The position numbers and the translations under genes are program-made. A model generated the notes under the pieces. That model ran no database searches. It was not told the origin of the DNA and worked only from the letters and a program-made list of their open reading frames with translations. This document shows positions 52,301 through 61,583 of a stretch of 64,000 bases of DNA, piece by piece. The stretch's first letter is position 1, and the number at the start of each line of letters is the position of its first letter. Where the stretch lies: positions 783,001 through 847,000 of the forward strand of contig NC_009414.2 in assembly GCF_000002875.2 (NCBI RefSeq), read 5' to 3'. The stretch comes from Leishmania infantum JPCM5 (lineage: Eukaryota > Euglenozoa > Kinetoplastea > Trypanosomatida > Trypanosomatidae).

Positions 52301-53655
52301 ACAGGCGCCTCGCGCTTGTTCATGCCACACTTAGTGTCATCGCCCGTGTACACCGCGACGCACACCGCCTGCGCGACGTTTTTCAGGACGCACGACTGGG
52401 GGAGGAGATGGTGATGGGTGAGAGGCACTCGCCCCGACGGGGCGCCAACGCAAGAGACGGTCGCCTGGGCAGTGGGTTGAAGGTCCGCGCAGCCTTCGAA
52501 AGAGTCCATGATCGCTGACGCTGGAGGACACTCTAGGCACACACCTGTGAGAGCCGAAATGACATTCACAGCCGGAGGCGGCTCCGTCTCCGAACTGACC
52601 TCGCAAACCGCGCGCGTGCGCCGCGAGAGATTACCCGGGTCAACCGTAGTGAGCTGAAGCGTCTCCTTAGGCTTCAGGTCGATCTCGCCATCCAAGTTGT
52701 CCGTGCGGATGTACACACCCGAGGTCGCGCCGAGTACGACAACATCGCATGGAATTTCTTCGTCCTCGCGCAGTAGCAGCACATCGCCGACGCGAATGTC
52801 GGCGTTGATGCGCGAGACCCAGGCCACCTTCTCGGTGTCAAGCACCCTGCGAAGCGTGTGGTTGTATTTGTGGTCCTGTCGGTGCCGCTTCAAGTCATCG
52901 TAGCCTTCCTTCGCGGCGGTCAGCATGAAAGCGAAGAGGAGTGGTAGCAGCGTGGACAGCGGGTTGACAGGCGCGATGACCGAAACGAACTGCAGCACGG
53001 CCACGACCAGAAAGTACAAGTTGAGAGGGCGGCTGAACTGCTCGTAGAGGTTCTTGAAGATGAAGTTCTGCACCGTGTAGCGGCTGTTGACCACCAGGTT
53101 CGTGCAGTACTGATTTCCCACGGCCTTGTCTAGTAGGCGAATGCGGCGCATCTCGTGCTGACCAGCGTTGTCGGAGCGACGGCTTGGCACCGGAGCGTAA
53201 GTGGCGCGGCTCCGCTGGCTGTCCCCGGTGCATTTGAAGACCCTCGTCAACGAGAGGCGCTGGGCAGCGTTCTTGCACAAGCGCTGCAGTCGCAATCCTA
53301 AGCGCCTGCACCACAGGGAAGTTGAGGCCCCTACGGGGACGGGTGTCGCCGCCACCCTCTCGCTCGTCGATGAGTGGCGTTTCTGGGCCAAGCCGTTGAA
53401 CGCACAGTCACTGCAGCCTGCGTCGCCGCGCGACTCATAGCTGTCCAGCGTACGAGCAAAGTGGAAGCCGCCACCGCGCCGCTGAACCGGAAAGGGACTG
53501 GTGGAGGTGCTACGTGGGAGGAGAGGACTAGAGGTGGAGGAGTTGGCGTAGCAAGTGCTGGGGGTGGTGGTGATGGGCATACTCAAGCCCGGCACCATGC
53601 TCTGCTGGAAAGGCGGCGGGTCAGAGGAGCTCGCCGCCTTTCCCGCGCCCACCAT
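49312..53655 (-). CDS. P4-type ATPase (phospholipid flippase)
   Basis: A 1447-residue P-type ATPase of the P4 (aminophospholipid flippase) class, which moves phospholipids from the outer/lumenal to the cytosolic leaflet. After a Ser/Pro-rich extension of about 170 residues, the P4 start region (RYTVQNFIFKNLYEQFSRPL) leads into TM1-2. The actuator loop reads NLDGEIDLK near residues 319-327, where the class consensus has DGET. TM4 carries PVSFKFVVDVCKYY. The phosphorylation site DKTGTLTQN lies near residue 587, and the hinge GDGGNDVAML near 1110 is followed by about six C-terminal membrane segments. All catalytic aspartates are present, so it should be active. The DGEI change is the notable departure. 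P4 enzymes usually need a CDC50-type partner, and none is in this window. The start is an ATG (53655), but the low-complexity extension leaves a later start possible. Confidence 0.9.
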   Translation of the reverse strand: MVGAGKAASSSDPPPFQQSMVPGLSMPITTTPSTCYANSSTSSPLLPRSTSTSPFPVQRRGGGFHFARTLDSYESRGDAGCSDCAFNGLAQKRHSSTSERVAATPVPVGASTSLWCRRLGLRLQRLCKNAAQRLSLTRVFKCTGDSQRSRATYAPVPSRRSDNAGQHEMRRIRLLDKAVGNQYCTNLVVNSRYTVQNFIFKNLYEQFSRPLNLYFLVVAVLQFVSVIAPVNPLSTLLPLLFAFMLTAAKEGYDDLKRHRQDHKYNHTLRRVLDTEKVAWVSRINADIRVGDVLLLREDEEIPCDVVVLGATSGVYIRTDNLDGEIDLKPKETLQLTTVDPGNLSRRTRAVCEVSSETEPPPAVNVISALTGVCLECPPASAIMDSFEGCADLQPTAQATVSCVGAPSGRVPLTHHHLLPQSCVLKNVAQAVCVAVYTGDDTKCGMNKREAPVKWAQIDKDVSRYSACIFVCQILNALVFGVIGFVKNGSMHDMAWYLPLPVSEASGSAVIYPLRFFLLTTVMIPVSFKFVVDVCKYYMARAVEWDISMMHTAPAAAGSQRPDQSQQIGCKVKNSSILEDLGQIDYVLSDKTGTLTQNVMELDAVTICPGHHISVSKITDTCATLPEELKKQDPATLATVRRFAQMVALCNTVEVAHPQASSGAGPSGAAIAYHAASPDEVALCVGMRKLGVSLVYRNEHRAVLRVRRGEGSSHTVAAAALGACSHGNSGVRVAGTDDDVEDELTWTVHHTLPFSSERRTMGVVVEEPGSGRIWFIVKGADDRVMEMASPPPSSSDASWHPQNLPLHPECAAKLSLYAHRGFRTLLVACKELTRADLSVFLRNIAEASCLAEGRQARLDALRAQMESGVTIIGITAIEDKLQDDVGETISDMLLAGIKVWMLTGDKMETAEQIGLSCGLYRASDMVIRISETQCCTDLGRGTCERGDAATNARSWREELLSFPMQQLPSPPSWHFRQRSAASAFVSASAAQMCGKALETRVLGFDASDSSQLSNGPLRTMALAADSVAEASGSGAGGGAFVSGGPERIAVLVVEGGSVLETILQDPTLRARLREISSRCGSVICARSTPSQKAAIVRFVRGGGFMTLSVGDGGNDVAMLQEAHVGVGVAGKEGQQAARAADFSITQFSDLRALLFVHGQQAYTRTAYVIKYSFYKSMLISFIQLAYNVIGTHVSGGTFWNSFSLTMWNGFYTLPQTIFYCFDRCASRVVLERNPYLYKMTRHAVDIRPGEFFGSFVARGVLQSVGLLWLSTRLYGPDFAYAESGGTASNDVTFSVSYTALMLSQVYTMWWESHAVTPLNLLMLLGMPLFYVYSTSVYSDSPTLQYFGVFRKSLDTAGILSAFGVSVALMVPSIIYLTAMVFQTPNPRDVLRQAEIRRQRLLLTRRDYKRMQPLWVRWFGATPEDRSVLCRRCYSAHSMDGDDVGDGMI

Positions 53656-54982
53656 TTCCCAGCAATCGTGTTGACCGCTAAAAGAGTACAGCTTGAAGGG
53701 CGGCGGGTGCTCAGAGGCGCGATCAGAGAGGGACAGACCACGTGGGTGAGCCGAACCTTACACGTACGGCCGGCGTGCACGTATGCCGTCGTTGCGCGAC
53801 GGATGCGCGGGGCGCTGACACACAGAGAAAGCACACGCTCACACACAACAAGGAGAGCTCACCAAACGGTCGTCCGTACGCGATGGCCGCTGGGTAATAC
53901 GAACCGCGATCCGAGGCCGGCCATGAATAAAGGGAGGAAGAAAAGGGTGATGCCAAGCGCGACAGGCGTGGCGGATGCTGTGAGGTGTGTTGCAGCGAGA
54001 GCAAACGGAGATCCGACCAATACGAAAAAAAAAAAAGATGCCCTGGTGTTGTTATGTTGTGTGCTGTTGTTCTTGCTTGAGTCGTGCCGATGAAAGCTGC
54101 AGGCGGGGGCCCTCTCTCTTCTTGTGCTGCCTTGTGCCGGTACAGGCTGGCAGGCGAGCAGGCAAGGAGCGGAGGTGGTACGAAGGGGTAGAGATGCACC
54201 GTTGCTCAGCGTGCACCAAGGTAGCGAATGAGTGGGAAGCGCGCGCCCAGAGATCGAGACACGCCCACGTGCAAGTGCGCGTGGGCGAAAATGACAGATG
54301 ATAGTCGCACTGTACGGGTAGCTGATAGAAAGGAAAAAGAGGCAAAGACGGGGATGTCAAGGGGGGGCGGAGGATGAGAAGTGCCTCTTCCGGAGCCAAA
54401 GCATCCACAGCCTGCATCCTTCGTGAAGGTCGGCGCCGCCCATGTGCGCGCCCCTGATTGGCGAACAAGGAATGCCACACTTCGAGGGAGAACAGGCAGT
54501 GGCAAAACGGCTGCCATCTCCTTCGGAGGAGTCGTGGCGTGCTCGCAACGTCCATGCCTCGCTGTTTCTTCTCTAGGCAGCCTCCACGAGATGAGTCAAC
54601 AAGCTATTCCTCCCGGAGTCGGCACGCTCTCCTTTGCCAACACAGCGAGTCCAACGTTTTCAACACAGATGCAGTAGTGCAGCCAGGCGTTCCACTCCAC
54701 TTCCGCTTCCGTTATCCTCCATGTTGGTGTGCTTTTTCTAATGCATACGTAGTGCACAAATTTGCCAACGACCCCGTGGAAGACGTGTGCCTCCCCCTTC
54801 CCCTCCCCCCACCCCACAGCGTGCGCACGTAGTCGCGGAGAAGGGCAGAGTCACAGCCAATCCCGCTTGGCCAAGAGGGGCAAAACGCAGGGCAGCGGTG
54901 GGGAGCGCAACTGTTTTCATCTCCGCCGGGACTGCTGCGGCGGACAGTGAAGAGGGTACACCTGCGGATCAGGGGCATCCTA
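53656..54982. other. Intercoding region, LRR/IQ gene to P4-ATPase
   Basis: It should hold the LRR gene's 3'UTR and the P4-ATPase 5'UTR. No supported gene is seen; short ORFs here have no coherent composition. Confidence 0.45.
53710..53711 (-). promoter_or_regulatory. Predicted spliced-leader acceptor, P4-ATPase gene
   Basis: Minus-strand tract GTCTGTCCCTCTCTGATCGC followed by CCTCTGAG gives the AG about 55 nt before the ATG at 53655. Confidence 0.35.
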
Positions 54983-57900
54983 CTACTTGGGCCGCTGCTG
55001 CGCACGATCCTCTCGCGCCTCCCGCTTTACACGCAGCGGGTCCTGAAGGAATTCCTCGCGCACGTGCTGCTGGTGCGAGCGAGCAAACTTTTGCCGCCTC
55101 TTTCGGATCTGCGCCGCTACAAGGGGACCCCACTGCTCAGCCAGAGTTGAACCGCTACTCCTCAGCTTACCAACCACCGCGACCTCGCCACCCGGCGGCT
55201 CGTCAACGATGCGCTGCGGTGCGGCGTGGCCGCTGGCCACCCCGTTCTGCGGCGGAGCGTCATTTGGGAGTGCACGGGTGAAGCTGGTGGAGACTGGCGG
55301 TGGCGATGCACCACTGTTTGCAGCCACAGCGGGCGAGGTCGTCATCTCCGAAATGTCGAACGGCACGGGGGCCAGACCACGCGCCGATTCCACCACGTCA
55401 TGGAAGAGCACCTCCACCGGCGCCAGAGCAGCGGCGTTATCGACGAGCCAGTCGTCCACGTTGACCTTGGGAAAGTCATCGACGTCGATCTTCTCGCCTT
55501 TGCCGGCCAGCTCTGGGTGCAAAAAACGCTGCAGCCGTGAGCGCAACGCCGCGCCACGCCAGACTGGCTGGATGCGCTGGACGGCAAGCTCCTCCTGGCG
55601 CGCCCGGGACTGCCGGTACGCGAGCCGCAGACGGGCCAGCTCGAGGCGAGCCCGTCGAACGAGTACGCGGCCGTGCAGCCACTCCGTAAGATATGCGCGA
55701 GCGAGAAGGGCGATGTGGTCTTGCTGCTGCTGCTTGTAGGAAAAGTTACGCACGTGCGCGTTTGCTAGCGGGTCACCCTCCGCAGGCACAGCAAGCGCCG
55801 CTGAAGGGGGACGAGGAGACAGGCTGATCCACTCAGACACCGTCGCGGCGTCGACCCGGTAGTGTTCCACGTGACGCTGGTGCTCCGCTGCGCGAACGTG
55901 AATTTGTGCCGCCGTTACCGCGTTCAGATCCGCAACTGCTGCAGCACCGTGATTACTCGGTGGCTGATCGCCGTCGCGTTCCGCACAAGCAACAGCAACA
56001 GCAGCAGCAGCGTCAGAGGCGGTTAGCTCCCAGCCCTTAGCGCGGTTCAACGGACGCTGTGCGTACGCCTCGCGCAGCTCCTTCTCCTCCAGCACGTGCT
56101 GCAGCTGTGCATCCCAGCACAGGGCGGCAAAGACCTCTCGGTATAGCTGGGGAGTAGCAGGGAGGTATCGCGACGACGACGTGACGCACGCAGCAAGAGC
56201 AGCGTCGGCGTGCCATCCGCCGTCCCGATTGTCGCCTACCTCTGTCCCTGTTGTCGGTGCATGCGTAGATGGCGAGTGGGACTCCGGCATTCGTCGCAGC
56301 TCACGAGCGCGTTCCCGAGGGCGGTTGTTCAGTACCTCCAAAGACGGCGAGAGTTCGTATAGTGCACGAGTCACCGCCGCGGCAATTTGGGCATCATTGG
56401 AGTCCTCGACCAGACACGGATTCCCCGTTAGATCAAGCACCTGCAGCCGCGTGCAGCATCTCAGCGGCTCTAGTCCGCTTAGAGAGGCAAGCCGATTGTG
56501 CGATAGCCTCAGCGACCTCAGCCTCGGGCAGTGCTGCAGTCCGCTAATGTCGCTGATCTCATTACCCTCGGCCTGCAGCACCGTCAGCATCGGAAACCAC
56601 CCGAGGGTGGCAGCGCCAAGGGAGGGGAGCTTGGTGTGATTCACAAACAGCTGCGTTAAGCAGGGGTAGACGTACTGACTCGTTGGAAGCGCACGCAGTG
56701 GATTGTGCGAGGCGCACAGCTTGCTGAGCAGCATGGGCGAGCTCGATGTACCTTCATCTCCACCTCCATCTGCTCTTGCAGTCAAAGTTGCGAGTTCGTT
56801 GTTCCCCACATCCAGCTCGCGCAGCAGCGGCATCGTGCTGGCAGCTCGCACATCAGTCAGTCGGTTATGAGCTGCTGACAGCTCGCGCAGCTGCACGCAG
56901 CCACTAAGGGAGTCAAGGGTAGTCAACTTGTTCTCTGTGGCCGTGCAGCGAACCAAGGAGGAAGAGGCGAGCGTACCCAGCGGCGTGAGCGAAGCAAGAT
57001 TATTGGAGGAGACGCTAAGAGACAGCAGGTGAACCTGCGCCGCCAGCGCGTGGTTGCGGGCCGCCGCTACGTGGCGCAGGTGCGAGGAGCGAGAAGAGGC
57101 AGCGCTGGCGGCAGAGAGGAGGCGCTGGTCGGGCGATCCCGCCGCGTGCACTTTGCCTGTCGTGGCTGTCGCGCCTGATGCGGCCAGGGTATGCAGTTGT
57201 GCATGAGAAACGCTGAGCGACTGCAATGAGGAAAAGGTGCGGACAGCCTCCACGACATCGAATTGCCGCAGAGGATTGCCGCTTAAATCCAACTCCTTCA
57301 CCACACGCGCGACCGAAACCGCGGCTTCGGGTTCGCGCTGTGCCCTTGCACCTTGGGCAGCGCTGAGGCTGAGCTGACGCAGCTGGCCCCAGTCTACCTG
57401 CTGCAGGTCTTCGAGGGAGAGCACGAGCTTCGCCAGGTGCTGGGGTGCCCGCCGTGGGTTGCGTACCACAGCGTGGAGCGACGGCCAGAGCAGCCTCACA
57501 AATGCGTCGGCGTCCAGCACTCGAGCATCCGCGGCGGCGTGCCCGACGGACATACCGTGCTCCTCCACTACAGGGGGATTCTCCGGGAGCACCACCACAG
57601 AGGCTGGAGTTTCGGTGCTGTTGAGACTCTCAGCAGCACCCTTGGCATGAGCGCGGTAATGGCCCTCAGCCTCTACAAGAAGACTGCGGACGCTCTCGAG
57701 TACCTTTTGCTGCGTCGAGGCCCAGCGCAGCAATGCGGCTCGTTCTCTGAGCAACGGCGCGATCCGCCAAGCATACCATTGGCTCTCGCGCAGTGGGTTC
57801 TCCCCCAGAGACATCGCGGTGTCAGCTGCAGGCGCGTCATTTTCGCCTTGCAGTGTCCGTGGACCTGGCCGTACACGCTGCTGCTCAAAGACGGCGCGAA

Positions 57901-60079
57901 GCTGCACCATGGCTTTCTTTGCAGCGGCTATCTCGCCATCCACGCGTTTCCGGGTGGCGATTCGAGCACGCTGCTCTTCCTCTTCTGCGTCGCGACGCAA
58001 CGACCGAAGCGATAGTGCCTCCTCCTGCAACAGCTTCTCCCGTTGCACCTCCCACTCTAAGATGAGTGTGTACACCAGCTTCTCCGTTTCTTGGAGGCGT
58101 CGCAGTTCCTGTGACTGCTGCGCCAGCGCTCTGTCCTTGTTGGCGGCGGCGAGGAGCTCGGCGTATGCGGCTCTCTCTGTCTCGCAAAGGCGCCCCGCCG
58201 CCTGCACAGCAGACTGTGCCAACGTAGTACGCTGCTCTGCGTACCAAGTGAGACGATCTGCACAGGCGCGAATCTCGCGCTCCACCAGCTCATCTTCGAT
58301 GCGCATGCGGTGACCCTCAGTGGCCTCGCGGTCTACAAGAAAAGACTCTAGTGCCGCCTGCCGGCGAATTCGTTCTAGCGAAGTGTTCACAAGCGACACG
58401 GACTCGGCTGCACCATTGCTACCTCCGCCTTGCTGCTCCAGAGCGGCGTTGGCGCCATCGTCGAGGCCTACCTGGGTATCCGGCTGAAGCGACCGCGTTG
58501 GAGCTGCCCCACGGTAATGTTGCTCCTCTCGTGTGGGAGAGAGGAGTATGTCGAGCTGCTGCACAAACGACGGAAGCGTTGCAAGGCCGAGTGCGCTTCG
58601 GTCGTCTCTCTGCAGCGTTGTCTGCGCCATTCCTCTTCGCGCAGGACTACCGGGCCGACACGCTCGCACGTGTGCCTCTCTTGACGCCGCGGCGTCCAGC
58701 TGCATCTGAGCATCGCGGAGCTCCGCGTCTGCGATCAATGCAAGTACCTCCGTGCTTCTCGTGAGCAGCTGCGGAAGCGACACGGACTTCTCTTCCTCAG
58801 TTGTAAAGTCGGTCGGCGGGCCCACCGCCTCTGGCACCGCCTGCGCTCCACTGCGGATCCCGGGATGCGCCTCTGGTGCCCGCACCACAGCGCCGTTGCT
58901 GCCAGGCAGCGGCTGAGCCGCTACCGGCTGCGAAAGCGGGAGCTCCATCTCGAATGCGCAAAGATACGGAAGGCCCGGCGTTAGGGAAAACAGTGACGGC
59001 GCGTCCGCGTCGACATCTTCGGCGCACGGTGCCATCTCCACTTCATCATACCCCGCACAAATGTCGCTTGCAGGTGTGTCCACTGTACGCAGCGCTAGGG
59101 CGGCACGGAGCCGTGCACGTCCCTCGCGAGCACGACGAAGCAGCTGCACTGCCTCCTCGTCGTCTTCGTCCCCGTTCAGCACCTCCATCCTGTCGAAATA
59201 CACATCTAGCGCATCCTCGGTAAGCAGCGCCTCGCGCTCTTGCTGCTTGCGCACGGCGTGCGCTATGTCGTCTGCTTCCTTGTCGCACGCCTCCGCGGAG
59301 CATGCCTTCAGTGCCTCCGTTGCTTTGGCGAGCAGCTGCTCCGTTGATTCAACGAGGCGGTGAAACTCGATATCCTCGGTGCATGCAGGCGCGCCCGCTG
59401 CTTTCATGGGGGAACAATCACCACGGCGCGCCAAAGGTGCGTCATGCGTGTCCGGCACAAACAAGTGCGATGCCATCGAAGTGATAGACGCGCCCTGAAC
59501 AGCTATACTCGCACGGCGTGCCCACTCTTTTCCGCTTCGCAAGACGGCAGCATGCCGCTCCACAGCGGGAGACCGCGTGAATCCGGTAAGTGGCAGCGTT
59601 GACGCGTGGCCCTCTGCTCGTTCTCTTTGGCGCCCATCGGCGTTGCTCAGGTTCTCGAGAGCGTCTAGGGTGTCCGTAACGGTCTCCATCAGCGACGCTG
59701 GTGTAGTTTTGTCCAGAAACATGAGGGAAGGAAACTTCTCGTGGAGATACAATCGCAGCGGGTCCCTGTGTGCATGTTCGCGGCCACGCCTTGGTGCAAT
59801 TGCGTTGCCATGGCGGCAGGAGTCTGCGGCAGCAGCGTGATCGCCTACGTCGTCGTCGTCGTCGGACGCCGCACCCGTAAGAAAGACATGGCCGTCGCCC
59901 ATCTGCGATTTAAACTGACTCGGTGCTGCCCACTCAAGGTAGTCGTCGTAGGGTCCCTCGGCGCCGTACTTGGCCAGCAGTTCAGCCTCCTCCTCAAGCG
60001 TCAGCTGCGGAAAAGACGCCACCGCTGCGGCGGCCGGGCCCGCCTCGCCATTGGTCTCGCCGCCAGAGTCCGCATTCAT
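54983..60079 (-). CDS. Large leucine-rich-repeat protein with coiled coil and IQ motif
   Basis: The product (1698 residues from the chosen start) resembles large LRR/IQ proteins, often cilium- or cytoskeleton-associated in protists; that localisation is inference. The N-terminal ~550 residues are acidic and low in recognisable motifs. A charged Glu/Arg/Ala-rich stretch at about 583-826 looks like a coiled coil. LRR units lie at about 890-1210 (repeated LxxLxLSxNxLxxL patterns, for example LRSLRLSHNRLASLSGLE) and end in a typical cap (LEVLNN). An IQ-like helix, AVQRIQPVWRGAALRSRL, lies near residue 1506 and could bind calmodulin or a light chain. ATG 60079 (MNADSGGE) was chosen because codon use becomes GC3-rich only from there. 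In-frame ATGs at 60139 and 60592 would add 20 and 171 residues, but that sequence has UTR-like composition. No enzymatic domain is seen. Confidence 0.82.
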   Translation of the reverse strand: MNADSGGETNGEAGPAAAAVASFPQLTLEEEAELLAKYGAEGPYDDYLEWAAPSQFKSQMGDGHVFLTGAASDDDDDVGDHAAAADSCRHGNAIAPRRGREHAHRDPLRLYLHEKFPSLMFLDKTTPASLMETVTDTLDALENLSNADGRQRERAEGHASTLPLTGFTRSPAVERHAAVLRSGKEWARRASIAVQGASITSMASHLFVPDTHDAPLARRGDCSPMKAAGAPACTEDIEFHRLVESTEQLLAKATEALKACSAEACDKEADDIAHAVRKQQEREALLTEDALDVYFDRMEVLNGDEDDEEAVQLLRRAREGRARLRAALALRTVDTPASDICAGYDEVEMAPCAEDVDADAPSLFSLTPGLPYLCAFEMELPLSQPVAAQPLPGSNGAVVRAPEAHPGIRSGAQAVPEAVGPPTDFTTEEEKSVSLPQLLTRSTEVLALIADAELRDAQMQLDAAASREAHVRACRPGSPARRGMAQTTLQRDDRSALGLATLPSFVQQLDILLSPTREEQHYRGAAPTRSLQPDTQVGLDDGANAALEQQGGGSNGAAESVSLVNTSLERIRRQAALESFLVDREATEGHRMRIEDELVEREIRACADRLTWYAEQRTTLAQSAVQAAGRLCETERAAYAELLAAANKDRALAQQSQELRRLQETEKLVYTLILEWEVQREKLLQEEALSLRSLRRDAEEEEQRARIATRKRVDGEIAAAKKAMVQLRAVFEQQRVRPGPRTLQGENDAPAADTAMSLGENPLRESQWYAWRIAPLLRERAALLRWASTQQKVLESVRSLLVEAEGHYRAHAKGAAESLNSTETPASVVVLPENPPVVEEHGMSVGHAAADARVLDADAFVRLLWPSLHAVVRNPRRAPQHLAKLVLSLEDLQQVDWGQLRQLSLSAAQGARAQREPEAAVSVARVVKELDLSGNPLRQFDVVEAVRTFSSLQSLSVSHAQLHTLAASGATATTGKVHAAGSPDQRLLSAASAASSRSSHLRHVAAARNHALAAQVHLLSLSVSSNNLASLTPLGTLASSSLVRCTATENKLTTLDSLSGCVQLRELSAAHNRLTDVRAASTMPLLRELDVGNNELATLTARADGGGDEGTSSSPMLLSKLCASHNPLRALPTSQYVYPCLTQLFVNHTKLPSLGAATLGWFPMLTVLQAEGNEISDISGLQHCPRLRSLRLSHNRLASLSGLEPLRCCTRLQVLDLTGNPCLVEDSNDAQIAAAVTRALYELSPSLEVLNNRPRERARELRRMPESHSPSTHAPTTGTEVGDNRDGGWHADAALAACVTSSSRYLPATPQLYREVFAALCWDAQLQHVLEEKELREAYAQRPLNRAKGWELTASDAAAAVAVACAERDGDQPPSNHGAAAVADLNAVTAAQIHVRAAEHQRHVEHYRVDAATVSEWISLSPRPPSAALAVPAEGDPLANAHVRNFSYKQQQQDHIALLARAYLTEWLHGRVLVRRARLELARLRLAYRQSRARQEELAVQRIQPVWRGAALRSRLQRFLHPELAGKGEKIDVDDFPKVNVDDWLVDNAAALAPVEVLFHDVVESARGLAPVPFDISEMTTSPAVAANSGASPPPVSTSFTRALPNDAPPQNGVASGHAAPQRIVDEPPGGEVAVVGKLRSSGSTLAEQWGPLVAAQIRKRRQKFARSHQQHVREEFLQDPLRVKREAREDRAQQRPK

Positions 60080-61583
60080 TCTAAAGTATCCTGCTTGCTT
60101 TTTTGTTTCGTAGTCCTTTTTTTCTAGAGAGAACAACATGGCAAAGGAATAGTGCGCGGCAGACAGCGGTTCCACGTCTGCCTGGAACCTCCCTAGTACA
60201 TCGTGGCCGCCGTGCGTACGCGGCGACGTTTGCTTCTGTCGCCGATACGTCGCGTGTTCGAACGGGTGCAGTGGGGAGAGGGAGAGAGGGAGAGAGGGAG
60301 AGAAGTATGGCGGAGGACACGCGATGCCTCGAAGACACAGTAAACTGCGAGCATCGTGCACGGTGACCAAGCGTGGCATGATCAGGTCCAGAAGCTTCTG
60401 ACGTGCATTAGTGGAAGGAAGACGGCAAGGACGTTTCGTCACCTCTGTACAGAGGGGGGAAGGAGGGTTTTGTGGTGAACTGGTGAGCCCAGTAGTAGCA
60501 CGCAGATGTGTGCTTCTGCACTCTCCGGCGCCCTCTTCCGGGGGAAGGGAGGAGAAAGGAGGGAAGCATACACGCAAAACGGAATGAGACATGGATTAGC
60601 ATCCACCACCACCACCACCAGAGAGGGAGAGACAACGGCAGTCGAGTACCGGTGACGCGTATATTTGACTTCTGCGGATTGCCTTTTTCTGCAGATCGTT
60701 TTTTTTTTTTACAAGCCTCGTCGAGACGCGGTGTTTTCGAAGGAAGGTGTGCATGCGTTGAGAATGAGGATAGCGCGCATTGGGTGCGCGTCTACGGATG
60801 GAACAGAAGAGGGGTCGCGGTGTCTGTGAAGATGAGGGATGGGGAAGATAAAAGTAGTAAGAACACATCGCAGCATTCATGACCACAACAAGAAGAGAGG
60901 TTGGGGGAGGGGGGGGCGAGGAAAGGCGGCGGGGCGGCGGTAGGGCGAAGGGCAAGAAAGATGTCCACCTCGCGGGATCACATGGCACGTTAGCAAATCA
61001 AGAGAGCGCGGACTGGAGTCAAAGTGGCACGCAGAGACTTAGGAATCCACGGAACATCGAATGCCTCTCCTTCTCTTCCTCCTTGAACGATGCATGTGCC
61101 TGTGTCTTGCACCGGCATACCCACTTCCTTTCCTGCTCCCTTCGCGGCACCATCGCGCTGCCGCACTGTCAAAATCATCGTGCCCACCCTTCCACATATT
61201 CGCTTGCAAAGGAGGCGCAGGCTCACCGATTTCGATGAGCATCAGAGACAGACTGACAGGCGCAAAGAGAGACGCGTACTGGCGAACGTTCACACGGAGA
61301 GCTGCTGAGTGAGCAGGAAGGGAGATGCACCACCCGAAAGACGTCGGCATCCCTTCAGGGAAGCAAGGACCACACAAGCTACAGTAGGCACATTTCAGGA
61401 AGATCAAGGCCCCCCCAAAAAAAACTCTCTTCCCTCAATCTCGCTATGCTCCCTCTTCGCCTCTCGTTGCCCGGGCAAAAATGCCGCAGCGCGGTACTCG
61501 CGCACAAGTAGCATGAGCGTGTAGACGTGCGCATGGGTTTAGTGTCGTCACCGGACATGAGAAAACAAAAAAGAACAAGAAGA
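60080..61583. other. Intercoding region, TTLL to LRR/IQ gene
   Basis: Apart from the acceptor at 60236-60237, this should hold the TTLL 3'UTR and LRR 5'UTR. Short purine/pyrimidine tracts and a CAC repeat near 60604-60619 are present; no gene is supported. Confidence 0.5.
60236..60237 (-). promoter_or_regulatory. Predicted spliced-leader acceptor, LRR/IQ gene
   Basis: A perfect pyrimidine tract built of CTCTCCCT repeats on the minus strand (about 60303-60270) is followed by its first AG here. A three-codon upstream ORF (ATG TAC TAG, from 60201) would lie in the 5'UTR. This acceptor excludes the ATG at 60592. Confidence 0.45.
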
